From contig NC_134526.1 in NCBI RefSeq assembly GCF_027942865.1, positions 18,209,784-18,273,783 of the forward strand: a DNA stretch of 64,000 nucleotides, read 5' to 3'. Below, piece after piece: positions 12,491-24,343 of the stretch; positions within the stretch are counted from its first letter, which is position 1; every line of letters starts with the position of its first letter. Both the position numbers and the translations under genes were made by a program. The stretch comes from Odontesthes bonariensis (lineage: Eukaryota > Chordata > Actinopteri > Atheriniformes > Atherinopsidae). The notes under the pieces are model-generated. The model searched no databases. It worked only from the letters and a program-made list of their open reading frames with translations, and was not told the origin of the DNA.

Positions 12491-14868
12491 TTGACCAGTA
12501 ATTGACAGCAACCACATGCCAAGTATGGAGTTGAATAAATTTAAATAGGACACTATAACCAAGTGATTATAGTTGTATTACAATGTGCAATAGGTAATAA
12601 TGTACAACACTCCATATTGTGCTGAGTTATTGACGGAAGTATGTCAAACTCTGTGAGCCAAGGGATACTCACAATTTACAGCAATAGACTGTGACACTAC
12701 GTGTTAAGCATGTGGACAAACATAATCATTACACAATTATTTTGTGAGACTGAGCTGAAATGATTGTGAATTACTGTAGAAAGGCCTCTTAATTTCTGCG
12801 GTTGGCGGTAGCACAAGTTTCAGATTCAGAGTTAAGGAATAGGAATAGGTAAAGGAACATTTAGTCATTTATTCGCTTTCTGGCTTGGAGTAAGACAGAA
12901 ACATCCGCGTCACTGTCTTATCACATCTTTGCCACTCGAGTCGACTGAGTGATTATTTCATTTTCATGTTGAAGTAAATACACAAAACAATTCCGATTCC
13001 AATTGAATTCCACTCTTGTTCTTAAAAGTGCAGCGGTCACAAAAACCTCACCAAAAGCCTTCACTTGTAAATGCACACCTCAAAGCACAAACACCCATTA
13101 CCTCTACAACAGCCCACTGTAGTCCCCAGTGACCTCTGTCAAACACTCACACTCTCACACAATCCTCTAAAATGAGTCAGTGATGTAAGTGTCCTCAGTG
13201 AGCAAACAGGTATGTGTGGGCTGACGGTTGAAAGCACGGCCCTGTAACACCATGTGACAGGTTGCAGAGTCAGAGACGGCAACGTGCCAGCTCAGTCCAC
13301 AGCAGGAAAGATGTCTTCAATGAAGCCAATAGTTGGGCTGTGTCAGGGGAGAAGCTTTTATTAGCATAAGCTGAGCGGAGCTCTGCTCAAGGGAAGAAGG
13401 AAGGAAGAGAAAAAAATGTAGGGGGGAATGAACGCTGAAAATTTAAAGAGTAGAGGAGTAAAACAATCAGTTGTTATGATGATGATGTAAGTGACTGTCA
13501 TAGGGTTGTTGGTGATGTTGCAAAGTGATCACAAATAATGTCAGGGCCATGTAATAATGGTATGTTACTTTCAAACGTAGAAACAACGATGTCAGCAATG
13601 ATGATCTTTGAATGACACTGATGTGGAGAATTTAAGACATAACATAGAACTGTTTCTATTATCTCTTATCACTCTGTCAGATGAAAATAATCTAAGAATC
13701 TAAACACTGTTGTCAAGACAGAGATGAGAATATAATATCCCCACGCCATAGGCTGTAGAGTTCCTCCTTCCACCCTGCAATTGAATCTCCAATTGTATTC
13801 ATGGTGGCTTGAGGTAGCTTGACAGCTTCACACAATAGACACAGTAATGGCTGGGTACAGTGTGACACACACTCACACACACACAAAGTAGAAACATATA
13901 GTGACTTACTGAGACCACAGGCTTTCAGTGAACCACAGCATAAAGATCATCATTTAGACTTTGCCTTCCCCTCCACAGGAAGCTGCAAGCACTGATTATA
14001 TGCTGTTTGTTTCTGCTCTATAAGTGCTTTTATGTTTGAGACCAGAGAAGAATTTACACATGAAAATTCTGAGGTTAACAAATCAAAAATGCTGAAACCT
14101 TTTACTATTTGTTGAAGATCATTTTTAGTAAGTCTAACAAAGTCTTTCTCAAAAACATATAATAGATATATTTGTCCAGAGTGCAAAAGGTAGCAGCTTC
14201 ACAACAATGGGTCAGAAAAATTTGAAGGCTCCAAACTCATTACATGATTCAACTTTTGTTATGACTTACATCATGTGAAACTGCCACAAAATGAATGTTT
14301 GCCAACATACACAAGGAGGGAAAAGCAAGGAAATCCACAGACTATAACCCAAAGGACCCAAGTTTGAACCCATTTTGATTTAATATTTTCCAAATTCCTT
14401 TACTTCTCAGTTACATTGTCACTTGCAATAAGTTAGGTCTAGGCATCAAACACGGTTAGAGTTAGAAATACAAGAAAAGTGAACGCCTAAGGTTAAGCAT
14501 TGAAAAATACATGCTTAGGTTTAGAAATAATATATGGCTTGGGTTAGCCGTCATGTCAATAGAAGGTTGCCCTTTACATAACACAGGCATAAATAAAACA
14601 CTGCTATCTCTTTTTTGCACTGTGGACGAATACAGTAATTACACCTTTTGAGATGAAATTGGACTCTTAATTCCCATAACACTGTTAACACATATTTCCT
14701 GAAATTTTGTGGAATCGAACAGTAGTCAGTCCAAGTGATTTGTCCAAGTCATATCGAACCAGTTTGATCAGCGCCTCCTAATGCAATTTTAAGATGAGCA
14801 CAGTCTCCTGGGTTGTTGGTTTTTCTACAATTTCAAAACCTATATAATGTAACATAATAGACAGACAA

Positions 14869-14930
<62 letters not shown>
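14869..14930. repeat. (CTAT)n microsatellite
   Basis: About 15 uninterrupted tetranucleotide units. Confidence 0.95.
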
Positions 14931-14931
<1 letters not shown>

Positions 14932-16412
14932 ACAAATCCCCAAAAAGATATGTCAGACCTATGACTTTTATGTGAAAACATGGAACAGTTTTAGAGCAAA
15001 AGAAGAAAAGTGAAAACTCTGTGGGAGTTGAAGTTAAATTAAATAGATGTAACAGACAAGAGACTTATATTGCAATCACCCATTGATACTCAACGGCTGT
15101 TCCTGTAATAGAACCTTCAGAACGCTGTCACATGTCTGAAACTCAGCACGAACAGTTTATTTCCATCAGAGTGGGATATCTCAGTGACAGACCGATATTT
15201 AAAGTTGACATCTGATGAAGGCGATGACACTTTCAGCTATTGCAGTGGCACACCAGGAGCGGTTTAACCTTTTATCCTCCATGCTATTTTAGCTTTGTTG
15301 TAGAGAATCAGAAATCACAGGTAAAATATTTCCTAAAAATCGGTTTAAAGAAACATAAGCAGGATATAAAGATTGGTATTCAAGAAGGTATCCTCAAGGG
15401 TCAAAGTGACAAGACTCTTACTCTCATTGATCATGAGCCCAAACAAGAGGCTTGAGAGATAGGATATGTATGAAAGGCTTCCAAATGAAATGCAGGTCTG
15501 TTTGGTTTAATAAGGTTTGAGAGCCTCAGGCCTTCACTCTCAAAAGAATATTGATTTTAATCAATACTTAGTCACACAGTTTGACTCTCAGAATAGAAAT
15601 CTTGATTCTAAATGTTTCCAGGTGGCTGAGACACCAGACGTGTTTCATTTTTATGTTTTCTTGTATTTTTTTAGGGAAACATTAAAGGCCGCTGAGAGAT
15701 ACCCTGACATCTATAATTCCAGTAGTTTATATTCAAAGTGATGCATAAATTGGTTAAATTGAAGCCACAGTAGATGGAGGGAAAGCTTCAGACAGAAGGA
15801 GTTCTGAGGTAAGTTGTTGATAACTTAATTGTGTCAGATTTCCTTGAGTTTATCATGCGCCAAGTTTCCATGCATTAGCAAAGCAAGTCTGTGGCGAAGC
15901 TTCAAAAAGCAGCAACAAAGAAAGATGAATCAAGGCACTTTTTCCATTGAATGGTTTAAAGCAAATTTACTCAGGCTGCATATTGTTGCCATATGGTGGC
16001 AATTTAAGCCATGTTGCTTATGGTTGTAATTCAGTGGAAGAAGTCGTTGTCCTAACTGGAAACAAACATCGAGACAAAACAACAGCATCTCCGGTGAACA
16101 TCCACAAAGGAAAATGAGAGCCCTTCTTAAAGAATTACTTTAATCTCTGGAAATATCTGGGATGTTTTGATGTACCTTGGAAGACTCAAGTGAGTCGCTT
16201 GAGTTAACTGTGTGCCATCTCAGACCAAAATCAGCTCGTTAGTTACATCATTTTGATTTTTGCCAAGACGACGGGATTAGCAATGTTGCTTCCCTCCCTC
16301 TTGTGCATAGTTTTTTCTTCTTTTCTGTTCACCTTTTTTTTTTCATTCTTCTAAGTATGAAGCAAACCACATATTGTTGTGTTGATATCAGATTAATTTC
16401 AGAAACAGTTCC
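14931..16412. other. intergenic, no gene recognised
   Basis: No exon-like or RNA-like structure was recognised. Two short plus-strand open frames near 15.24-15.74 kb show no known domain and are not flanked by a convincing gene structure. Confidence 0.55.
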
Positions 16413-16794
16413 TTAAAGGCATGGTTGGTAATCCTGTTCAGAAACACATTTTGTAATACTGGGTGAAATGGTCCGTCTGTCCTGAGAGAAATCTATACAA
16501 GATGTATTTAGAAAAAGGGACGAAAATAATCAGACCTCTGTGGCAGCTGCAGGACTGAGAAAAAGCTGACGCTGATCTCGGATTGGAGCGCCTACAAAAA
16601 CCAATCAGATGCCTCTGCTTTCTGCCTACGCCCCCCTCTGTCGGCTCCCTGCTCCGTGTGCGCATGCGGTTCTACCGGCTTTGGATGACGCACTGACGGA
16701 ATGGGGAGGGGGGGGTGGAGCTTAGAGGAGGGGACACTTTCGAATCTTGCTAGCTCTCTTGCTAGCTCTCTAGGATTACCTACCATAGCTTTAA
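16413..16794. mobile_element. TTAA-flanked MITE-like nonautonomous DNA transposon
   Basis: The segment is bounded by TTAA at 16413-16416 and 16791-16794. Immediately inside are 18-bp terminal inverted repeats (16417-16434 and 16773-16790) that match at 15 of 18 positions and end in the shared block GGTAATCC. The interior is GC-richer than its surroundings, has no transposase frame, and contains a short direct repeat of a GCTAGCTCTC-type word near the right end. A TTAA target is typical of the piggyBac and Kolobok superfamilies; which one cannot be decided here. The non-identical TIRs suggest an old copy. Confidence 0.75.
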
Positions 16795-16885
16795 CCTCCC
16801 ACAGACAACTTGTGCGTACAAAGCAACTGCATGGGGACAAGAAATTGCAACAACGGCACAATGCATTGTTACCTTCTATTGCAGT

Positions 16886-16955
16886 TTCATGTTAAGCTAA
16901 CCAGCTTCTGGTTGTGACACCATGTTTTATAGACGGGAGAGTGGTATGATTCTTT
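16886..16955. mobile_element. fragment of a common teleost MITE-like repeat
   Basis: The words GTTAAGCTAACCAGCTTCTG and GAGAGTGGTATGAT, in this order and spacing, resemble a widespread teleost interspersed repeat recalled for its TATGCTAAGCTAACC core. The fragment has no terminal repeats of its own and lies about 90 bp past the TTAA element. The call rests on memory of the repeat, not on an alignment. Confidence 0.4.
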
Positions 16956-17571
16956 TTTTTAATTTTTATCTAAGTTTGGAAAGAAATCCAAGATATTTAC
17001 AATATATTGCCCTAAATGTCACACATGTCTTTTTACATGCATAGCACCTGCTACTTATGTTACAGGACTCTGACAATTAGCTAAAGCTACTAGCATCAGC
17101 TAACACTCAGCTTTGATTTTTGATTCTCATGTCTACAGATATAATTTCTGCAGCCTACTTGTTTCTTATTTTTACTTCAGTTGTAGTAAACATTTTTCTT
17201 CTTTTCTTCCAAAAAAACAATGAATATAGAATCGTCTCCAAACTGTGAGAGTTCATAAAAGCCACAATTCAGTTTCCAAGCGTGGCTTTGCAGCATTCTC
17301 TTCTCTTAGAGGCTACCCTTATTTTATTTTTTTCTTCTGCCGCACCCTCACCTCCTTCCCACTAACAGTATGTTTGTCCATAAAAGTGGACTGAAATAGA
17401 TAATATGCCAGCCAAACTATACAAAGAGTACATCTGATGCAGTTTGCTAAGAATAAGAACATGAGTCAACAGCAACGTTCCTAGTGAGAAGGGACAGGCC
17501 CTGACAGTGACACATTTTACCAGAGAACAGACAGAAGTTTGTCAAGAGGAAGGCTGTTCTCTATTTCACTG

Positions 17572-17574
<3 letters not shown>

Positions 17575-17613
<39 letters not shown>
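17575..17613. repeat. (TG)n microsatellite
   Basis: About 19 dinucleotide units without interruption. Confidence 0.95.
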
Positions 17614-17616
<3 letters not shown>

Positions 17617-18467
17617 ATCCATATGTTTATATATTTTATATCAGATGTTTTTTTAACAAATTTCCAGGACAGAATCTCTTCTGTTAATCCTAAGAGGATG
17701 TTTTTAGTGAATCTGACAATAAAAGAGTGTGCCTCTTTCACCATATTTGTTAAATGTGTAGTATGAGTTGTTACCCAATCTCCTTTTTCCAAAGTCATCT
17801 TGAAAATCCAAGCTCAGCTTAGGCTACTGCTGATCTTTGAGAAAGCACAGTGTCTTTAACATATTTCCTCAGGCACAGCATTCTTCTAAAAAGCAGGTCA
17901 AGCTCATCTGAGACCTACCACACCTACCTTCTCCTAGCTATACTCCCCAGTTTACATCTCCGATTCCAGCTCCTGATAGGTCAGCAGAGACTGCTCCACC
18001 AAAGATAGTAACACACAAATCATCAGCTATTTTATTGTCACAGAGGATGCAACTGTGGCCCAGAGTATAAGGAGATATAGGACAGACTTTGGCTTGCTAC
18101 TGATTTTTTAAATTCCCAGTGAACAGGCAAATGAAGGTGAACCACAGGAATGCACTTAAACACACCACCACCCACAAACACACAGACACAGAAATGCTTG
18201 TAGCAATTTCTCTCATGTGCTTCTTTTTAGCTTGTCTACTGCTTTCTATCTATCACTCTGTATGTTCATTGTTTTTTTTTCAACTTTTCTGTTACATCTC
18301 TGTCCTCAGGAGAAGTGTCTCTTCGGAGTCTGGAAACTTTCCTCCTGCCCATAGCGTGCCCATGTGGCATTTCTGCATGCAGGTCGATATTTACATTCAA
18401 AGAATGTTTGACCTCTTGGGATTGCTGAAGTAACAAGCATAATGACCATCCGGCGTAAAACATGTAC

Positions 18468-18532
18468 CAAATCAATGATGTGAGATCGACTCGCTGTGGC
18501 AACCCCTGAAAATGGCCGAAAGAAAAATATGA
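18468..18532 (+). mobile_element. probable 3' tail of a short retroposon
   Basis: The stretch contains GACTCGCTGTGGCAACCCCT followed by GGCCGAAAGAAAAAT. This resembles the end of a very common fish SINE/LINE tail (CGCTGTGGCGACCCCT, then GCCGAAAGAAG). Only the tail is present and no target-site duplication was found. Confidence 0.45.
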
Positions 18533-20314
18533 GAGTTGTGTAGGCGTTTTGAGGGATATGAACAAACGACTTATATGACCGTTTCAGTGGCATGACTTGT
18601 AGTAGTTTGGATGGGGGCTCTTGGACATATACATATACGTAAGTCCTTGGGTCCATGCTCATCTGTACAAGCTCTCATGGTTGAACTCACTGCAGTCGCC
18701 ACAATAAACGATGACATGTCTGCAAACCATAGATTTTAGTTATCCTCTACGTTTCTGTAGGGTGTAGGGTTGTGATGGCCAACATTTTTCTTTGCAGGGA
18801 TAGCACATTCAGATGCAACACCCAGTAGCACCTTTAGCCTACTCTTTGCGACAGTTTTAGCTTATTTGCTATAATCTTCAGCTATCGTCAATAAAGCACA
18901 CATTACTTATTTAGTTTGTTTATGTCACAAGTGCAGTCATCAAAATTGAAAAAAAAGAGAGAGATTCTGATTACATCAAGCAGACCTGTAGACCATCTCT
19001 GTCCCCCCATTGGTCTTCAACCAGCCAGCACGAGCAGCTGAATCAGACATCATTGATGACCAGACATCACTGAAAGTGGAGCAAACAGCAACAGGATAAC
19101 AAAGGTGCCTTAAAGAAAGTTATAACCACACGATCATGTCTTGTGGTTCTAGGAGAAATCACAAAATTATCCTCTCCAATGATTTTCAGTTTGTTGCCTT
19201 AACCTTCAGTCTCTCACAGTAACCTACACTCTGGAAAGTGTAGTCAGTGACTTGGTGACAAAGCACCTGCTGCTGCATCAATCTTTTCATGAGCTCCTCC
19301 CATCAGATTTTCGGAACACATATTTCACCGCCTCCCCTGTTTGGCCACGATTCACCATGTGCCCTCTGTCATGAGCCTCGTTGCGCTCGTGCGGTCTGCC
19401 TCTCCCCACATGTCAAATGACAAGCTGTGCCAAGTGTAAGTGATTCAGCTTATTCACAAGCAGTGTGGGTTGCCATCTACTATCCTCTTCACTCAAACAC
19501 ACATGGTAAAATACAGACATAGAATACAAAACCAAGCAGGAAAAGCAAGCTCAAAGGATGAAGAAGATATTCCCATTCAGCTATGTTTACATTTGGTCAG
19601 TAGTAATTTAATTTGAAAGAGGTTTTGGATTTATATAAACACAACTGAACTTACCTAAAGTCTTGTTCTTTTTTCTCTGTTTACGACTGCTCTTCTCCTG
19701 AAACTCTAGTCTGGCAGAAGTGGTTATAAATTAATAATTTGCTCCCCTGAGAGCACCAGGGTGAGTCATTCCTCCAATTACAACTCACAGAAAGTAAACA
19801 CAGGAACACATCAAGGTAGGCAGAGAGCTCCTCTGGGGTAAACCACCAGCCCCTTTTTACCCAAGACACACATAGCATATCACAAGAGAAGACACAAATA
19901 CAATAACACACAACCTGCCCTTGCACTAGTTTCATATTAGATAGACTTACTTCTGGCAGTGAGAAAATGAGAAACAGGGTCACAATATGCCTCCTCTTTC
20001 TTATAGGAAATACAATTGTTTTTTAAGCCAGAACTTTGTTCCTTCATTTATATTTCAATGAAAGGTGCATTACTGCTAAAAATTAAGATTGATGTGAGAT
20101 GTGAAATATGCAACCCTAAGATGACAACAGACAGTATCCGGACAAATGAATGGTTGGCCTGCTGTGTTTGGCTAATGCCCTAGCATCAAGAACAGATTGA
20201 GCCATGGGACGCTGGTCGTTAGGCCTCATTAGCTCCAAGGGACAACCTAACACCAAACACACATGCACACACCGCACAAACACACACTCAGTCCACATGA
20301 CTTAACCCTGGCGC

Positions 20315-20315
<1 letters not shown>

Positions 20316-20353
<38 letters not shown>
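20316..20353. repeat. (TG)n microsatellite
   Basis: About 18 uninterrupted TG units. Confidence 0.95.
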
Positions 20354-21993
20354 TATGAAATGGAAGGTAGCAATTAATCATCTGCATTGTGCAGAGGTGC
20401 CCATTTAGTCTGAGGTAATACAAGGTCATCTATGCACCTTTACTGGGATAGGCTGACATGATCACCACCCATGAAATTAAATGCAACAAAGTCATACATA
20501 TAATTTGGTCATATATCCCACCAAATGTCTGAAATGCTGACAATGAGATCAGATGAAGACTATGATTAAAATGTTTAAAAAAATGTTTTTTACTAAGATG
20601 CTTCTAATTTCACACATATGTCTAGAAATCTCACTGTATTTTGGAGATTGTGATTTTGTTGATCTCTTCCTGATTTATGGTGAATTGCAGGATGAATTTC
20701 AGGGACAGTGGAATTTAGCTTTGCTCACATACTTGAAAGATGTTTGCATGCCTTATAAGACTGCAAATTACAAACTATATGACCAGATGAGACAAACCTA
20801 GGAAACCCAAAGCTAACGTTTTCCATCACACTGGAGCAATCCTAAACCTCACAACCTCCGGACCACCTAAACCTCTGCTGCCCCCAACTCCACCCCACCT
20901 CCACCATGGTCCAAATACCCAATCCAACCTCTCGGTTTATAATCAAATTTGCTGAGCTAAGCAAAGTGAAAGCACAGGAAAGACAGTGGGGGCCAGTGCT
21001 CGACCCCCATTCAGCACAGTCAGAGGGCCGGCCAGGGCCCCGAAAGCTCAGATTACATGCCACATAATGAGAGGCCTGGCTCAGCAGGCTCTGCCTCTCT
21101 GTCTCTCTCCCTATCAGATAGACACACAAGCAGACCCACTGTGGTATTATTGCTGAAGTCCTGTTCTGTTCTGTTCCTCTCTCTGGTTACTACACTGACA
21201 ACTGCCAGCACAGCTGCTTTACATGTCACTTTATGGTCAAGGGAAATATATGCAAATCTGGGGTTTGTTTGATGGTATAAGTATCTGGCATTAGGAACGG
21301 GGGTCAGGACCATCCACACCAATAGATAAGTTTGACTTTGGAACTTTTCTGTACTTGCTTACATCACACCAAACAGAAGAAGTATCTTTTGTTTAAGAAG
21401 CCACAAGGTCCTCATAAATGGAAGGAGGGGTGCTTGATGGAACAGTCAAGCTCTGCAATTTCAACCTTGTGCCTTTGTGGGTCGCCACACCCATACCAAA
21501 TATCATTATCATTAATGCTATTATTATTAATTATGAAATATTTTTTTCTTACAACAAGATTGTCACCATCAGGCAGAACATTTTGCTTGTTGCCTTGGTT
21601 ACATGTAAACACTGCGCGTCATGATAAAAAAAAAATATGTCTCTTGTTTGGCTTTAGAAAATAACATCACTTGATTATGGTTAGTGATCAAAACTACTTG
21701 ATAAGGTTTAGAAAATGATCATAGTTAAGGCTGTTTTCGCTTTCTTCAACCTGATTGTGCTGTCATGAATACCATTTTTTTCCCTTCACACTGAGACATG
21801 ACCAACAGAGGTCATGTCCTCTTTTGATAAAATTATTGGCCATATCTGCCAGCATGAACAAATGCAACAAGGGCACTTTTTAAGGACCAGGACAGTCTCA
21901 GAGGAATTATCTCATTTCTGTAGGCGGCCACACGAAGTAAACAGGTAATGCAGATAGGCTGATTGACAAGTTGATTTAAAAAAGACATTTCTC

Positions 21994-22030
21994 GGCAAGG
22001 CAAGGCAAGGCAAGTTTATTTGTAGAGCAC
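21994..22030. repeat. GGCAA tandem plus teleost repeat fragment
   Basis: Four GGCAA/CAAGG pentamers run into GTTTATTTGTAGAGCAC. This junction (pentamers followed by TTTATTTGTATAGCAC) is a familiar piece of a dispersed repeat in fish genomes. Only this fragment remains, about 65 bp left of the LTR. Confidence 0.5.
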
Positions 22031-22675
22031 TTGGGTGATGAGGGCACTAGTAGTTTTAGAAAAAGTTTACCTTTAGATATCTTGTTGGTCACCATGTCAC
22101 ACAGCGGTGAGGTTAAGTTGGGTTTTTGTCTCGTTTCATGTATTGTTTCGTCATTTCCTGTTTTATTTTGAAAGATTAACTTCCCTCTCGTTTCAGGTCA
22201 CTTGCCCTTCCTCTCGTGCTCCAGTCTGATTGTCGTATGAATGAATCCACCTGTTTCCCATTACCCCGGTGTGCTTAAGAGTCTGCGTCTCCCCCTGTCT
22301 TGTGCCAGTGTGTTGTGTATCTGTCCGACTGACGTACCGCACTCTCGCCTTGTACCAAGCCTGATCTGTTGCCAAGTATATTCCCAAGTCTACCAGTTGG
22401 TATTTTCCTCGTAAGAGAGTTTTGTTTTCCAGATAACATTTGATAATTAATCCTGTAAGAGTTACAGAGATAGTTTATGTTTATAGCCCTCTTGTTTTTT
22501 CCTCCCGGTTGGAGTGATTTTCAGTTGTAATATTCTATAGTATAATTCCTCCGTTTTTTAAGGAGAGGTGTTTTGGTTTTTCCTCCGCAGCAGGAGTGAT
22601 CCTTATTTAATATTAAAGTTTCATACTTCTTTGTTTTTTCCTCTGCTAGAGGAGTGATTTTGATCATTTATATAG

Positions 22676-22705
22676 ATATACTTTTCCACTTTTGGAAAAG
22701 TATAT
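22676..22705. repeat. perfect 13-bp inverted repeat (hairpin) inside the LTR
   Basis: The arms ATATACTTTTCCA and TGGAAAAGTATAT pair perfectly around a 4-base CTTT loop. Confidence 0.9.
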
Positions 22706-22775
22706 TATTAGAATAATATTTCATAGCCTGTTTAGTTTCCCTGCAGAGGAACTTGGTGTATCTGCTGCCCTCCTT

Positions 22776-22781
22776 AATAAA
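22776..22781 (+). terminator. LTR poly(A) signal AATAAA
   Basis: A canonical hexamer near the right end of the solo LTR, where the R region of an LTR would be expected. Confidence 0.5.
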
Positions 22782-22834
22782 GCTCTTGGAATTACATCTC
22801 CTGCATCTGCGTCCTCCGTTCTCTAAGTGTGACA

Positions 22835-24303
22835 ACCTAAAGTTACATTTTGAATGATCTTCAATGGATTTGTACTTTTAATGCTTTACTATCCTTAGTA
22901 GGTTGTGTGTGCCTGTGAGTCTGCCACAATGGCTGTAGTCTAAAACTAGAAAATGATTTAAAAAAATGCCACTTGTGAAAATCAACTTTTCTAACATTAT
23001 TGTTAACTTGTTCATATGGAGTTTCTTATATCAATCATAGACAGCTGTAGCATAGTGACTGTCTAAAAATCAGATGAAAAAGCCAGGGTTTCATTCAGCA
23101 CAAAACATAAGAGCCAATCCCTCAGTTTACGACATGAGGCTAACTCAAAGCTTGAGATGAGGAATAAGGTTTAAGTAAATTAAAGGAATTTCTTATTTGC
23201 ATACTCTTGTTTCAGCTTTATGTGAGAGTCTCTACTAATGTTTTGCTACTCTGTTTATCCTATCAGTTTAATGTGTGTATCATATCTGCAGCATTCATAG
23301 ACTTTCCGTACCTATTATGTGTTTTATAGATAGAAGGATGCTCTGAGCAAAGTAAAAAAGATCAGACACTTGTGCTAAATTTGGATAGTTTAGTTCTTAT
23401 TGAAATGTATCATTTAACAGGATGGACATAATTAGAAGACACTATTTGGAGCTATAGCCATTCTATTTTTTCATTATTCCCTTCCTTGGAAAATCACGGG
23501 AAACTTTGCATTTTTTGATAGAAAGTTGTTTTGGCACCAAATAGCAGGAATAAATTGCCTTGAAAGCAGAGAAGGCTATTACAAGATATCAAGCCTTTAC
23601 AGTTTTCGGTGTCCAATTTCCAAAACATAGTTGAGGAAGGGCAGTCAAACAAGATTGGAAATCAAGACAAGCAGAAAGGTTAGGTAGAACCCAGTATGAC
23701 TGCGAAGGTACACAGAAAACTCATCAGATGGAAACATTACTGATCATCTGCTGTAGGGACTAACGATTGTGTGCAGCAATAAAAATGAGGTCTTTGGCCA
23801 CAAAAACCAAAAGCATATTTTGGGGAAGAAAATTGATGCATTTGATTTAAACTGATTTAAACACCATACCAAATTATAAGTGTTGGTTGGTGGCTAGTGC
23901 TACGATGAACGTTTCAGAGAGAGGAACATTTTTTTTTTTTAGACATATAAAAATTCTGAATATGAATATCATGCAGTCTGTCAGATTGTGAAAATAAAAA
24001 GCATCAATAACAACCCAGCGATCCAAGCTAAAACCACAAAGACCTGCTGGAAACATGTTCATGGCTATCTCTATCCACAGACTTAAGCGCCATGGGAAAT
24101 CTGTAGGTAGAACTTAAACATTCTTAGTGTGTAAGCCAAGGGGGTTAAAAAGAATTAAGAAGAGATATTACTTTAGTTTCTGTTTTGCTTGCTGGAGAGG
24201 ATGCAATTTCTTATTTTACACAGCTTCTTCAAATATTACATCCAGTAAAATGTTCATCCCTGGAGTGATGTGAATGCCTGTTTCTGTAAAGATGTTGAGT
24301 TAC

Positions 24304-24343
<40 letters not shown>

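Larger units (their letters stand above)
881..14868. other. intergenic, no gene recognised
   Basis: About 14 kb without a recognisable exon or RNA gene. The open frames here are short, lack homology that I recognise, and often run through homopolymers. The stretch holds a C-rich pentamer repeat near 3.88 kb, a homeobox-site-rich block near 8.2 kb that may be a conserved noncoding element, and a purine-rich run near 12.3 kb. The segment 10780-11220 has the feel of an interspersed repeat, but I found no terminal repeats. The rest is unremarkable AT-rich sequence. Confidence 0.6.
17614..22094. other. intergenic, no gene recognised
   Basis: No gene recognised. It holds a possible retroposon tail (18.5 kb), a (TG)n tract (20.3 kb) and a GGCAA tandem (22.0 kb). 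A GC-richer block at 20980-21080 containing the palindromic word GGGCCGGCC remains unexplained. Confidence 0.55.
22095..22834 (+). mobile_element. solo LTR, Ty3/gypsy-like
   Basis: A 740-bp block begins with TGTCAC and ends with its exact inverse GTGACA, the canonical TG...CA ends of an LTR. An AATAAA signal lies at 22776-22781, about 50 bp before the right end, which fits an R-U5 layout in plus orientation. The CTTAAGAG box near 22275 could be a weak promoter element. Flanking bases are ACCA and ACCT, compatible with a 4-bp target-site duplication carrying one change. No second LTR, primer-binding site or polymerase frame lies nearby, so this is a solo LTR formed by LTR-LTR recombination. 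The Ty3/gypsy assignment is by resemblance to fish LTRs and is less certain than the LTR call. Confidence 0.65.

Noticed and set aside
13950..14186. 78-codon minus-strand frame with protein-like composition
   Set aside because: I could not match it to a family, and it lacks splice-site support or a neighbouring exon.
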